Source: Cannabis sativa
Lineage: Eukaryota > Streptophyta > Magnoliopsida > Rosales > Cannabaceae
Assembly (NCBI RefSeq): GCF_029168945.1
Contig: NC_083608.1
Location: 21,718,136-21,782,135 of the forward strand
Direction of reading: 5' to 3'
Length of the DNA: 64,000 bases
Below the pieces are notes generated by a model. The model did not search any database, was not told the origin of the DNA, and was given only the letters and a program-made list of their open reading frames with translations. The position numbers were made by a program, and so were the translations under genes. This document shows positions 22,540 to 35,659 of this stretch, piece by piece (within the stretch, counting starts at the first letter, position 1; each line of letters opens with the position of its first letter).

Positions 22540-25500
22540 TTACTCCCCCTCATTTTGGCATTCGTGGAGATCCTTTAATCGACGCATTCCAATCTTGTGA
22601 ACCATCTTCTCAAAAGTTGATGTTGGTAATGACTTCGTGAATAAGTCTGCAAGATTATCGCTTGATCGAATTTGTTGAACATCGATATCACCATTTTCTT
22701 GAAGATTGTGTGTAAAGAAGAATTTTGGTGAAATATGTTTAGTTCTGTCTCCTTTAATGTACCCTCCTTTAAGTTGAGCGATGCAAGCAGCATTATCTTC
22801 ATAGAGAATTGTTGGTACTTCTTTATTAGATGTTAATCCACGTGTTCCTCGAATATGTTGTGTCATTGATCTTAACCAAACACATTCTCGACTTGCCTCG
22901 TGAATTGCAAGTATCTCAGCATGATTTGAGGAAGTAGCCACCAGAGTTTGCTTTGTGGATCGCCAGGATATAGCAGTGTCACCGCAAGTGAACAAATAGC
23001 CAGTTTAAGATCTGGTTTTATGTGGATCAGATAAATATCCTACATCTGCGTAGCTAATAAGTCGTGACCCACAATTATTAGAATAGAATAATCCTTTATC
23101 AATAGTACCCTGGAGATAGCGGAGTATGTGCTTAATCCCTTTCCAATGTCTATATGTTGGAGCAGAACTAAATCTTGCTAATAAATTGACAGAGAAAGCT
23201 ATATCAGGTCTTGTACAATTAGTAAGATACATCAATGCTCCTATTGCACTAAAATATGGTACTTCTGGACCAAGGAGCTCTTCATGTTCTTTTCTAGGTC
23301 GAAAAGGATCTTTTTCTACATCAAGTGACCTAACTACCATTGGGCTACTCAATGGGTGTGATTTATCCATATAAAACCATCTCAAAATCTTTTCAGTATA
23401 AGTTGACTGATGAATGAAAATTCCACATTTTAAATGCTCAATTTGTAGACCAAGACAAAATTTTATTTTTCCTAAATCTTTCATTTCGAACTCTTTCTTT
23501 AGATATTCCACAGCTTCTGAAAGTTTTTCAGGAGTTCCAATAATATTCAAATCATCAACATATACAGCAATGATAACAAACTCAGGACTTGAACTTTTTA
23601 TAAAAACACATGGGCAAATAGGATCATTTTTATATCCTTCTTTTAATAAATATTCACTAAGTCGATTGTACCACATGCGTCCTGATTGTTTTAATCCATA
23701 CAATGATCTTTGTAATTTAATTGAGCACATTTCTCGATTTCTTGAATTATATGCATCAGGCATCTTAAATACTCCAGGGATCTTCATGTAAATATCACTA
23801 TCTAGTGATCCATATAAATAAGCTGTGACTACATCCATTAATCGCATATCGAGTTTTTCACTCACAGCCAGGCTAACCAAATATCTTAATGTTATTGCAT
23901 CCACCACAGGAGAATATGTCTCCTCATAATCAATACCTGGCCTTTGAGAAAAACCTTGAGCTACAAGTCTTGCTTTGTATCTCACAACTTCATTTTTCTC
24001 ATTTCTTTTACGTAAACATACCCATTTGTATCCAACGGGTTTCACACATTCAGGTGTTTGGACTATAGGTCCAAATACTTTGCGTTTAGCAAGTGAATTC
24101 AATTATGCTTGAATTGCTTCTTTCCATTTTGGCCAATCTTTTCTATTTTGACATTCTTTGATAGATTTAGGTTCAAGATCCTCGTTTTCATTCATAATTT
24201 CTAGCGCTACATTATAAGCAAAAATATTGTCGACAATTACTTCGAGTCGGTTCCATTCTTTTCTTGTATTGACATAATTTATTGAGATCTCATTATTGCT
24301 AATATTTTCAGGTACCTGAATCTCTTCAAGATATTTGTTTATGTCAACATCTTCCTCGAAATTTTCAGCCTCTTCATTAGGGCCATCTTGATTATTTGCT
24401 CCCTTTCTTTTTCGAGGATTTTTATCTTTGGAACCGACTGGTCTGCCACGTTTCAAACGTGCTTTAGAATCATTAATTAATTGTCCTTCTGGGACTTCAA
24501 TTCGAATTGGAGCATTTTCAGCTGGAATATGTGATTTTGTAATTTTCTTTGGGTCAGTGAATGCATTTGGTAATTGATTTGCAATATTTTGCAAATGAAT
24601 TATTCTTTGAACTTCAAGTTCACATTGATTTGTACGAGGATCAAATTGAGATAATGATTGTGCATTCCATATAATTTCTTTTTCCAGCTGTTTCTTTTCC
24701 CCTCCCCCTAAAGCTGGGAAACTTGTCTCGTCAAAATGACAATCAGCAAAATGTGCTGTAAATACATCTCCAGTTGTGGGTTCGAGATATTTAATGATAG
24801 ATGGAGATTCATACCCAACATATATTCCCAGCCTCCTTTGAGGACCCATCTTTGTTCGTTGTGGTGGAGCAATCGGAACATATACTGTACAACCAAAGAT
24901 TCTTAGATGGGAAATATTTGGCTCCTGACCAAAAGCCAATTGTAGTGGGGAGAATTTGTGATATGATGTTGGCCTAATGCGTACAAGTGTCGCAGCATGT
25001 AAAATAGCATGTCCCCAAGCTATAATTGGGAGTTTTGTTCTCATAAGTAATGGTCTTGCGATTAATTGGAGGCGCTTAATAAATGATTCTGCTAGACCAT
25101 TTTGTGTATGTACATGAGCAACAGGATGTTCAACATTTATCCCTATTGACATACAATAATCATTAAAAGCATGTGATGTAAATTCACCAGCATTATCAAG
25201 GCGGATTGTCTTGATTGCATAGTCTGGGAATTGTGCTTGTAATCGGATTATTTGAGCAAGCAATCTTGCAAATGCTACATTACGAGTAGATAATAAGCAA
25301 ACATGTGACCATCTAGTTGATGCATCTATCAATACCATAAAATATCTGAATGGTCCACATGGTGGGCAAATAGGCCCACATATGTCGCCCTGAATTCGTT
25401 CAAGAAATCCAGGGGATTCAATTCCAACCTTTACCGGTGAGGGCTTAATGATTAACTTTCCTTGAGAACAAGCAGCACATGAGAACTCACTGGATAAAAG

Positions 25501-26136
25501 AATCTTTTGGTTCTTCAATGGATGACCATGTGAGTTCTCTATTATTCTACGCATCATAATTGAACCGGGATGGCCTAACCGGTCATGCCAAATAACAAAT
25601 AAATTTTTCTGGTTTGCGAACTTCTCGTTCCCAATAACATGAGTTTCTATTGTACTTATACGTGTAACGTACAAACCTGAAGACAAACCAGGTAATTTTT
25701 CTATTATGCATTTTTTTCTTGAAACAATAGATGTAATGCAAAGATATTCAAAATTATTTTCGTCTATTGTCTCAATATGATATCCATTACGACGTATATC
25801 TTTGAAACTCAACAGATTCCTTTTTGATTTGGTGGATAATAAGGCATCATCTATAATAATTTTTGTTCCTCTAGGCATCAATATAATGGCTCTTCCGGAG
25901 CCTTCAATTAAATTTGCAGTGTCTGATATTGTATTAACATTTGCCTTCATTCTTGATAAATTTGAAAAATATTTATCACTTCTGAGTATTGTATGAGTGG
26001 TTGCGCTATCCACCAAACACATATCATCACCATTATTTGTAGAATCATGTATAGAATGACAAATGTCCATTACTTCATTAACAAAAAAAAAACATAATAA
26101 GTTCAAAATATAAATGCTTAAATAATAAAAGTTCAT
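22540..26136 (-). pseudogene. Copia pol: protease, integrase, RT, RNase H, two in-frame stops
   Basis: One frame of about 1199 codons runs from 26136 to 22540 and is broken by only two stop codons, at 24105-24103 and 23007-23005. In order it shows the aspartic protease active site (LVDSATTHTI), a pre-integrase domain with WHDRLGHPG and CAACSQGK, and the integrase core with GDICGP, IRLDNAGEF and HTQNGLAE. The reverse transcriptase follows, with ARLVAQGF, DVVTAYLYG, LYGLKQSG and catalytic YVDDL. RNase H shows TKQTLVATSSNHAEI and LYEDNAACI. The order integrase before reverse transcriptase defines Copia. The stops make the copy defective unless suppressed, but it decayed little. Confidence 0.9.
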
Positions 26137-26214
26137 TACATAAATATGCCAAATAAAATAAACACCTTAAAGTAAATAAATAATAATAAAAAAAAACATA
26201 ACAAAGAAAAGTGA

Positions 26215-27291
26215 CTAATTGTGGACATTCCCATCTCCATTATCGATATTCATGTTGTTATTAATGAGATCTTCATTAAAAAAATCTGCAACATCTAAGT
26301 GTGTAATATCCAAAGGCTCTTTGAGAAAACCATCATCTTGATAGGCAAAATTTGCTTCTATTTTCTCCTTTCCTTTCACAGATGCTTGATAAAGATCAGC
26401 AAGGTGTTTTGCCGTACGACAAGCACGTGCCCAGTGTCCTTTTATTCCACATCTGGAACATAAATTTTCAGAATTTCTATGATTATTATTTTGAGGACCT
26501 TTTCCCTTATTCTCAGTAGTTGTGCTTTTCATTGGAGTATATGAATTTTTATTTTGACCATTACGATGCCAAACATTGCTTCGACTGCGATCGCGACCAC
26601 GACCGCGACTTTGATTATGGTCACGACCACGTCTATTACTTCGATTATGATCACGACTACGACTATGATTATGATTGTCAGCAATTGTAGCATTCACTTC
26701 AGGGAATGGAGCAGACCCAGTTGGGCGAGATTCATGATTTTTCATCAAAAGTTCATTATTCTGCTCAGCTACTAGAAGACATGAAATCAATTCTGAATAT
26801 TTTTTAAAATTTTGCTCTCTATATTGCTGCTGCAGGAGCACATTAGAGGCATGAAAAGTAGTATATGTTTTTTCTAACATTTCATAGTCAGTAACTTTTT
26901 CTCCACACAACATTAATTTAGAAGTGATATTAAACATTGCAGAGTTATAATCACTTACTGATTTAAAATCTTGCAACCTCAGGTGCAACCAATCATTCTT
27001 AGCCTTTGGCAATATGACAGTTTTTTTATGGTCATATCTTTCTTTCAAATTTTGCCAAAGCACAAGAGGATCTTTTACGGTTAAATATTCAGATTTTAAC
27101 CCCTCATGGAGATGATGGCGAAGGAAAATCATAGCCTTGGCCTTATTTTGTTTTGTTTCAGTATTTTGATCTTTGATGGTGTCTCAAAGACCCATAGCAT
27201 CTAAATGGATTTCAGCATCAAGAATCCATGACAAATAGTTTTTTCCAGAAATATCAAGTGCCACAAAATCAAGTTTTGCAAGGTTTGCCAT
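26215..27291 (-). pseudogene. Copia gag, one in-frame stop
   Basis: The likely start is the ATG at 27291 (MANLAKLDFVALDISGKNY). A TGA at 27186-27184 interrupts the frame, which then runs open for 305 codons to 26215. The protein shows a UBN2-type capsid region, an RS/RG-rich basic stretch and a CCHC knuckle (CSRCGIKGHWARAC). It ends 78 bases before the pol frame, in the same phase but separated by several stops. Confidence 0.85.
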
Positions 27292-27646
27292 GGATAAAAC
27301 TATATCAATATGAAGTGTAAATTATTAGACATATACATAAACTTTGAAAAAAAATACAACAAAATATAGTACAATATAGAATAAGATAATAAGATTAAAC
27401 AATATAATATGATAAACAAATCAACACACATATATAATATATAAGCATCTATATAGATATATATAAGCATAGACATATATTGTATAAATATTAATTCATT
27501 AAAAAATATGGCTAACGCGAATGTGTTTCAGTCAGATGAGTATATATATATACATATATATATTTAGTGTATCATGACTTTGAAGCAATTCGAGATCACA
27601 TAACAAAAACATTGTCATACCTTGGTTAGAGGCTCGTGCTGATAAC

Positions 27647-27864
27647 GTATTATGTAATATTATAATTTAGAGAAAGAAAATAGAGAAGAGATGAGAATTT
27701 TCTGAATGTTTTATTCCAATAGGTAATCTCCTATTTATACACATACAAGAATCAAATATTAAGAAACTAAGAGAAAGGGAAACTAAGAAAAAAGAAATGT
27801 TGATTACATTAATGGTAATAAATAAAAGATTTGGACATCCACATAATTAATACTATTTATAACA
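27647..27864 (-). repeat. 5' LTR of - strand Copia with TATA box
   Basis: On the - strand it starts TGTTATAAATAG at 27864. A TATA box GTATAAATAG lies at 27740-27731. The sequence immediately after the LTR reads GTTATCAGCACGAGCC (27646-27631), which would be the primer binding site and is not the usual TGGTATCAGAGC. Confidence 0.85.
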
Positions 27865-30779
27865 AAAAATTATTTAATTAACTTATATAGGATTTTAAAA
27901 GTAGATACCAAAAAGAATACGTGTTTTGAAAAATTAAGCATTGTTTAGAAGATGACATTTGTCATTAAAATAAGTAGAGTGTGTGATAGAACTTCTCTTT
28001 GAGAATTAGCTGAGAAATAAAAAGGGTAAACAAGTCTTGAGTTTAAAATATAGTAGCAATTAATAATGAACTCAAAAGAAAGAATGGTCGAATCTTTCCA
28101 CGACGAAAAGAAACAAAGCAAGAGCTCCAACTGCTGAGCCCGGTGAATAAATAAAAATCACAATAACTAATAACATAATAAAATTCTAGTTCTAATTTTC
28201 AAACAATACATTATATTTTCATTTGTTTTGTATCTTACATGTATATACGGTTTAAAGTTGCCAGACTAAGAAAGTGTACCACTCTGCCATATATTCTCAA
28301 TCAAATATATAAAACGAATTTACAGTTCTACAGTTAATGCAAAGGCGGTGATAAAAAAAATGAAAATTGTAAACCAGTTTCCCTACTTATTACCAAAGAT
28401 TAAAGAATGTTAATAATGATAACTCTACACAAAATTTAGACCCCAAAACAACGTTCAATTATCAAGGTGCAAGAAAGAAAAAATAGATATATATGTATAT
28501 ACTAGAGAACAACCACGTGCAAGGCACGTTCTATCTTTTTTTGAGTTTTTTTTTTTTATCACGTTTTATCTTTTTTTTGAGTTTTTTTTTTATAATTTTT
28601 TCATCTTTTTAAAAGAAATACATAGGATAAGTATTTTTATTATAATTTTTAAATTATTACTTATATGTAATTTATAATCTAAGATGAAGATTTAATAATT
28701 TTTTCTTGTTTTGCTTCTTCAATAGAGTATACATTAAAATTCTTGTATCTTTAAGTTTTTTGAATTTTTTTTTATAATTTTTTTATCTTTTTAAAAGAAA
28801 TACATAGGATAAGTATTTTTATTATAATTTTTAAATTATTACTTATATGTAATTTATAATCTAAGATGAAGATATAATAATTTTTTCTTGTTTTGCTTCT
28901 TCAATAGAGTATACATTAAAATTCTTGTATCTTTGAGTCTTTATCCTCTCTTGATCAGTAGAAGTTTGTATTATCTAACACTTTGTTACTAATTCATTAG
29001 AAATATTTTCAATATATTTAGTCTTTTCTTGAGAAATAAATTACAAAAGTTAGTATTTTTGTCATTTATTTGAGTATATATTCTTGTACTACATATAGAT
29101 GCATCTCAATTGTAAATGTATTTTTTCTATTTAACATTTGATATAATAATATAAATATTATTTAAAAGTTTTATTGTATATACTTACATAAAATATTATA
29201 TTACATATTAAGTAAGTTTCAGTTCTATTTCTTTAGATAAAATGTTTAATTATTAAAAAATATTACATAAGGTTGTTATTCTAATTTTTAAACTATAATA
29301 ATATAAAAAATATTATATTCGGTTTAACTAAGTTTTTTCGTACCTCTTATTAATCAGATATATTTCTTGAATTCTTTTTATTCCACATATGTTACATCTT
29401 TTGGTGACTTAACTTGTATTGCGACCACTAATATATCTACTTTTCGAATGTTAAAATATTTTAGATTTAATTAGGACTTTGCATAGAAGGAAAATATTAT
29501 TAGTATATTAAATTACTAATTTCTTCTTTAGAAGACATTTAGGGGTCCAAATCATTAAAATTGACTATTTTATAGTTTTTGTCTTCATTTTTTATCAATT
29601 CTTCTATTTTTGATGTAGAGATAATTATCCGTTGGTATACATAATCTTTACAAATAAAAAAAATTTAATAATAATATAATTTAAAAATATTAAATGCAAT
29701 ATTATGAAATAATTTAAAAACTAAACTTTTAGAAAGGTTTGATTTTATCTTTCTATATATTAAAAATTTTTTTAAAAAAAAAATATCTTTAAATGGTTTT
29801 TTACTTTTTTTTCAAAAAAGATTCTTCATTGACTTCACATTTTCATTTTTAATACTAAATTTATTATTTTTAAAAACATATTATAAAATAAAATAAAAAG
29901 TTAAAAAAAATAAAACCCTAAATTAAAAGTCAATTTTTCCATCGGTACTCTCTTTCTTCTTCTTTCCTCCCTCTTCTCACAGAGATTTTTCCAATTACCA
30001 TTAATTACAAAACGAAGTGAAATTGGTATTTAATTAGTTATGAATTTCAGTATTTGGCAAACCCTTTAACAGCCCAATATAATGGAGGGATAATTATAAA
30101 CCCAGAGATGAATGATGGCTTAAAGGTTGGTCTTCCTTTGGAGACGCAAAATTGGAACACAGAGAATTGCGTGAGAGAGAAATTGTGTGAGACGTGTTCT
30201 TGGCCATTCGTGGCCTCCGTTTCGCTGCCGATATCAATAGAGATTTGTGATAAATTCCGACGTACAGGTTGGTGGAAGCCACAGGGAGGAGAGCAATTCA
30301 GATCTAGATTTAGTGATTTTTTTCTTCTTTTTCTATTTTTCTTCATTTCTTGTTTGAGATTTGAGATTGTGGTTTTTTTTGTCTTGTTTTGTATCTGATA
30401 TTAATTTTTAGTTTTATTTTAGTTTGTGTTTGAATCTGAATTTGAGATTGATTGAAATAAGTTGCGGTTGTTTTTGTGGTGGTCGATGGCCGTGCCATTA
30501 AAAGTTTGATATTGATTTTTTTAAAACTATTGAGAAGATGATTTTCTCTTTGTTTCATTTATGATTTATGACTTTGTGAATGAATTGGTGCTTTTAGGAA
30601 TGGGTGTCTTGCGAACGCAAATGGTTGTCTTGGTTTGTGATTATTTAAGGTGTCTGTCAAAGTTAACTTATTTTTGAGCATATTCTGTTAAATAGATTCC
30701 AAACTGTTAAAAGACACAACAAAAAACGTTACATAGACATTTTATATATTAGGTAAGATATATTTATAACAATAACAGC
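27865..30779. other. AT-rich intergenic region, no supported gene
   Basis: It holds a 182-bp duplication (28571-28935) and long AT-rich tracts. The 29940-30400 part is richer in GC and contains short open frames on both strands, but none shows a recognisable domain or plausible splicing. The 3' untranslated region of the metal-transporter gene falls just below 30780. Confidence 0.5.
28571..28935. repeat. Tandem duplication, 182-bp unit
   Basis: AAAAGAAATACATAGGATAA starts at 28611 and again at 28793. The match continues through AATCTAAGATGAAGAT and CTTCAATAGAGTATACATT with very few differences. Confidence 0.9.
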
Positions 30780-33700
30780 TCAGACATCGTCAGTTTGCAC
30801 CGTCAAATCTTGTATGCCTAATTCATGGTACAATCCATGCACATATTGGAGAACTGATCGATCGTCTGTCCCTTTTTTCACCTAAATTTGTTGAACACCA
30901 AAACAACACATTAAATTACGTTCAGTATATAGATTATTGAACTCCTCAACCAGTAAAAAAAATTTAAACAAGTAACCTGTATTGAGAGTGAGCCAACAAC
31001 ATGGCCTGGAACCAATTCCCAAAACCGAGCATGAAAAACTTCAGATACATCTTCCAGGGCAGAAATCTACAACAGGATATTTGACAACTTCATTGAAAGA
31101 AGTAAATATATTTAGAAAACAAAAAGGAATGTGTAGAACAAATTTAGAGCACCTGTCTCAAGCATTTACTTAATGCAGAAGATGGAATGCTTGGTGGTGC
31201 CATTTGAAGCAAAATACCACCAGCTGCTTTGAAAAGCGGCATTACAAGCATAAAAACTGTAACTGAGACTAGTCCAAGGCACAGAACTTCAGCATTTTGA
31301 ACACTGCAAATACAGGTTGAAAATGATGAATGAAAATGAAAGAGAAGTTGGACTGGAAGTGGAAATGAAGCAAAACTTACCCAAGAGACAGTAACCAGGA
31401 TGCCAATATCAAACCTGCACTGAGACACAAATGCCCAACAAAACAATTTCAGATGGACGTGCATAGAGACTGGGAAAATAACAAACGAAGTCACTCATGC
31501 ATTCTTCTTATTTTTCTAAATGAAGGCATGTATAAGCTTTACATTAGAGTAAGGAGTGTAAGGAGAATATAATACCTGCGAATGGAATCTGCAAGAACAT
31601 GCAAGAAAACTGAGTGATAGTTCATATCTTCAGCTTTTCTGTATGCTGCAACGCATAAAAACTGGATAAGGAAACATTGTTAAGTGTACACAAAAATCAT
31701 CATGCTTAACACTAGATGCAGAGAAGAAAAAGATGCTTTGATTGGTTGACTGATAGAATCCAACCAAAGGGTGATAAAGTAGGTTATTGATAAGAACAGA
31801 CTCGAACCATTCTAGAGACCTCACCTCTTCCTCAAGAAGCGCTCATACAAAATAACAATCAACACGCTAAGGGACCCTTTAAGAGAAAAGAGAAAAGAGG
31901 CTATGCATATTTATACATTCATAAACCCAACTTAACAAACTAAACCAGCTCATCCACTAAACATAACTACAAAAAGACCCACATACCCCTTTACCATCAT
32001 AGTTCTATCAATTCCCCATTTTATCCCCCTTGGTGGATGCCTATCATTATCTTGTTCTCTCAGTCCTGTGAGTATCACATTCGTAAAGGGTTCATTTGCA
32101 TGTCTCAGATATTTTCATAGTAGCATTCCAGCCCATTTAATTAGAAAACATATCAAGCATTGTCTTAGGTGGAAAGGGAAATTATGTTGCTTGAGTATGT
32201 AACATCATGCCTTATCTTAAGCAGAAAAAATGTTAGCTTCAATAGGCTTAGATCATCAGTGAGCTCCTTAACCAGAAGTTTAGAATCCACAACACAACTT
32301 TCCAAAGAGGTGAGTAATCACCACATATTATTGTCAGACAATCATTGCTGACTAACATAATAATCAGCATCCTTGGATGCCATAAAGGGCAGGAAAGCTC
32401 TGCAGGAAGAGAAATGAAGAATGAAAACAAATACTCAAGATGTTTCAAAGAACTTACTTAAGTTTATACGAGCATAGTTCCTGAAGAACCAAACACCAAT
32501 AAGGTTCACCAGCAAATTTGTCACAGCCGATACAATCAAGTAGTGCCTATAAATTAACAATTATTAGCAGACACAGACAGGATAGGATGAACTAATAAAA
32601 AACACAAAATAATATTCACCTATAGCACTAATATATTTACATACAAATGGATAGATTAATCTACGCTTAAATGCACAAACATTGCAACAATTACACTGTA
32701 GTCATAACTAATAAACCCATCCTGACTACATAACTTAAAGACATACATGCAGATAGACATCATGCAGTCTCGCATGCTCATATCATATGAAAATTCTAAA
32801 AGCCGAGCTACTGTAGTATGAAAATGCAGTAAGAGCATATGGAAAAATGCACAGAACTATACTTTCAGCTAAACATTTTCATACGACTAATTTCCTAGGT
32901 TGGCATGAGCCTGAAACTCAAAAGGAATAATGATGAACTGCACAAGACAGCTAAAAAAAATCAACTGGAAAAACTAGGATAAGCAACAGATGTAACAGGG
33001 ATTGCGAAAGTAAGGGTCGCAAAGTACATTACCAAAAACAAATAAATAAAGTTCCATAACAAATATTCTCATATGTTATCAAGTATTAGCATGGACATCT
33101 TACTTGTGTTCAGATTCATCTTCAATGAATGCATGAAGAGCTTCCACGGCCAAAGAGAATGACATAAACAACAGAAACAGCTGTCTAAACAGAAGAATAA
33201 AAAAAACTTCGTATATTAGCACTAACAATATACAAACACACAAAGAAGAAGAAAAAAATTAAATAATCATAAGCAAACTCGTTTTATGCAAATATAGACC
33301 TTTTTTATTTATTTCTTTTTATATAACAAACAGTTACACAAGACATGTTTTATAAAAAATCCAAACACTAAACAACTAGGAATGACATATATAAATCCTA
33401 ATTAAAATTTGTGTCCATAAACTCAAAGATATAGTAACTCGAAAGAATTTAATGCTATCCTATTTCCAGTAAACTCATAAGAGTTATCAAATCAGCAAAA
33501 GCATACATTAATAGTAATAAGGGAAGATGGACCAAACACCCAAAATGTATAAAACCGGACATACAAGGAAAGGTGGAGCTACTCTAAATAACAAAGAAAA
33601 GTGGACCACTTACAGCATTGGTAAATGCAGACAGAACCTCAAGCCGCTTATACCTGATGTGAAACAATTAGATTGATATAGAATTCAATTATCAAAAAAA

Positions 33701-34540
33701 AAGATTAATATAGAATTTTCAACAAAAAAATTTTTTAAAAAAAAAAGGGCATGAGTCAGTATTCACTGTAGAGAAATAAGAAACATCATTTGAGAAACAG
33801 GGTCATTTAGCCAAGACTTAACAATTCAAGTTCAGATTCATGGTTCCACGAAAAATAAACTCTCACCCATAAGTGTAAATCCCGTCAGGCTTTCCTCGAG
33901 AGGCAGCCATAGCAAACAATGAAAAAGTCAAGAGACCACAGCCGAAAGTTAAATGAAATGCATCAGACACCAAACCTGCATAGCCCACAAACACAAAAAG
34001 AAGCAATATAGAATAAATATACACATATAAATGCCAGCAACAAACAAAAATGTATCAACTTAAAATTTTTAGTAGAGAACCCAATGCAACATCCATACCT
34101 ACACGCCCCGTGAGAAGACCAATGCATAGCTCAGTAGTTGAATAAGCCACGTTAAGCGATATCAACATGAACAACCTCTTCATATACCTACTCCCAGAAC
34201 TCATGATCCGCAACATCGAACCCAGAAGCAATGAAACCGATAATTTATGAGGCGAAACTTCTTCTGCTCCAAAGAATTTAACATTCTGTTCGGCCGCATA
34301 AGCCTCCGGAAGAGGAATATCAATACTGGACACAGTTCTTGACAGAAAAGGCCTACCCGCGAGGGAATCGTCCAGGTTGTTGGAAACCGGCGTCCGAGGC
34401 TCCTGGTATTGCTGAAACGAGGCTTGGCGGGAAAACGCGAATCTTCGATCATTGAGTCCAAGTCCTAAATCTCCATTGAAGGAATTCTGAAGCTCATTCT
34501 CTTGATTGGCTCTGAAGTTGAAGGAATTGTTCTTCTCCAT
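30780..34540 (-). CDS. MTPC2: Cation diffusion facilitator, metal tolerance protein C2 (MTP5-like)
   Basis: Ten exons, all with GT/AG borders, join in frame to 402 codons: 34540-34099, 33975-33867, 33653-33614, 33180-33104, 32546-32458, 31645-31576, 31419-31381, 31303-31153, 31066-30977 and 30881-30780. The N-terminal ~95 residues are polar. Then come about six membrane spans and a short cytosolic tail, close to the Arabidopsis length of about 390. Recognisable segments include RTVSSIDIP, LISLNVAYSTTEL, YGYKRLEVLSAFTN and NAEVLCLGLVSVTVFMLVMP. The family moves zinc into the secretory pathway, and the Arabidopsis relative works in the Golgi as a heteromer with MTP12. In transmembrane 2 the usual HxxxD reads H155-LTF-G159, so one metal ligand is missing. 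Transmembrane 5 keeps H268 and D272. This fits an accessory rather than a catalytic subunit (inference). Confidence 0.92.
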
Positions 34541-34898
34541 GAACCAATTAAATTGATATTACTAATAGGGAAGTTTTGAGAGATTAGAGTTGGAATAGCA
34601 AACTTCCCAATTCGTGATCTGAATTTGAAACTATGTAACCTAACTCCCAACTTTTGTAATAATAATAATTTGAGAGAAGGGAGAAAGAAATGAGGGAAGT
34701 TACTGGAAAGTGAAGAAGTAGACTGCCATATGCAAAGTCAAGTAGACAATCTAGTCTTTTTATTTTTAATTTCTAAAATTATCATTAATAAAGAATAAAA
34801 GTAATTAAAAGAATAGGGCTATTATTGCTTTCAAAAAAAAAGAGAATTTGTAGGAAAATTCTACCAGCGATACCTTCTATATGGTTATATTTTACTTT
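34541..34898 (-). promoter_or_regulatory. 5' leader and proximal promoter of MTPC2-like gene
   Basis: No coding sequence is apparent. The transcription start is not determinable by eye. The region ends at the 9-bp TSD (34890-34898) of a MITE that sits about 350 bases upstream of the start codon and could have displaced distal promoter elements. Confidence 0.35.
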
Positions 34899-35612
34899 GA
34901 ATAATTAGCGTTTTTAGTCCCTGTAGTTATGACACTATACTATGATGCCCCTTAATTTATAAGTGTAGTTAAAAATACCCCCTAAAATATATCAGTTAGA
35001 ATAGTATAATCCTTTTATCTAATTCTGTTAAAATTGACTAAAGTTGACTGTTAAATTAATAATGTGGCATTATACATAGATAGTAGTTGAAAAATTATAT
35101 ACCATTAGGAAAATAAATTACAAGTCATAAAAATTACAATCACAGGAAAAAAAAATTGAAAAATAACATCCAAAAAATAGAATATCATTACCTTAATTTT
35201 TCAAAAATCTCATGTTCTTTCTAGTGATATCCATCTCTTCAAATACTGTAGAATCCTAATTTTACACATTTTTCTAATTTGAACTGCTAAAAAACAATTG
35301 GAATAATTTTAATAAAATTATTTATAATAAATTTTTTTAAAAGGTTATGAAATCATTTTTTAATCATCTTTCATTGTCAATTATTATGCCACCTCATAGT
35401 CAATTTTCCCTCTAAAAAGAGATGAAATTACTACTCTATCCTTTGTTATAATACCACATCATCAATACAAACGGTATTTTTAAACAAAATAAACAGAAGG
35501 ACTAAATGTATGCATATAAAATTATACAAGGACTATTTGTAACAAGCTGAATAGATTAAGGGGCATAATAGTATAGTGTCATAAGTACAGGGGGTAAAAA
35601 AGATAATTATTC
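34899..35612. mobile_element. Mutator-like MITE (714 bp) with perfect 9-bp TSD
   Basis: The left end begins GAATAATTAGCG and the reverse complement of the right end begins GAATAATTATC. The inverted repeats then agree for about 55 bases with few mismatches (TTATGACACTATACTA and ATGCCCCTTAAT in both). TTTTACTTT flanks both sides exactly (34890-34898 and 35613-35621). The interior is non-coding. Confidence 0.88.
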
Positions 35613-35659
35613 TTTTACTTTTAGATATCTCAATTCTTTTTCTTTAATATAAAAAAAGG

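Larger units (their letters stand above)
22222..27864 (-). mobile_element. Nearly complete Copia LTR retrotransposon
   Basis: Two 218-base LTRs (22222-22439 and 27647-27864) differ at about five positions. Between them, reading leftward, lie gag, protease, integrase, reverse transcriptase and RNase H in Copia order, then a polypurine tract. Coding capacity is lost only through single in-frame stops and a multi-stop gag-pol junction. No matching TSD was seen at the outer borders, which may reflect inter-element recombination or mutation. Confidence 0.92.

Noticed and set aside
30047..30398. Overlapping open frames of about 100 codons on both strands
   Set aside because: Neither matches a family I recognise. 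The + strand frame ends in a Phe-rich run and lacks supporting exons. I kept the region as unassigned rather than calling a gene.
34901..35609. ATAATTA as a 7-bp TSD of the MITE
   Set aside because: ATAATTA proved to be part of the terminal inverted repeat. The perfect 9-bp TTTTACTTT outside it is the better TSD.
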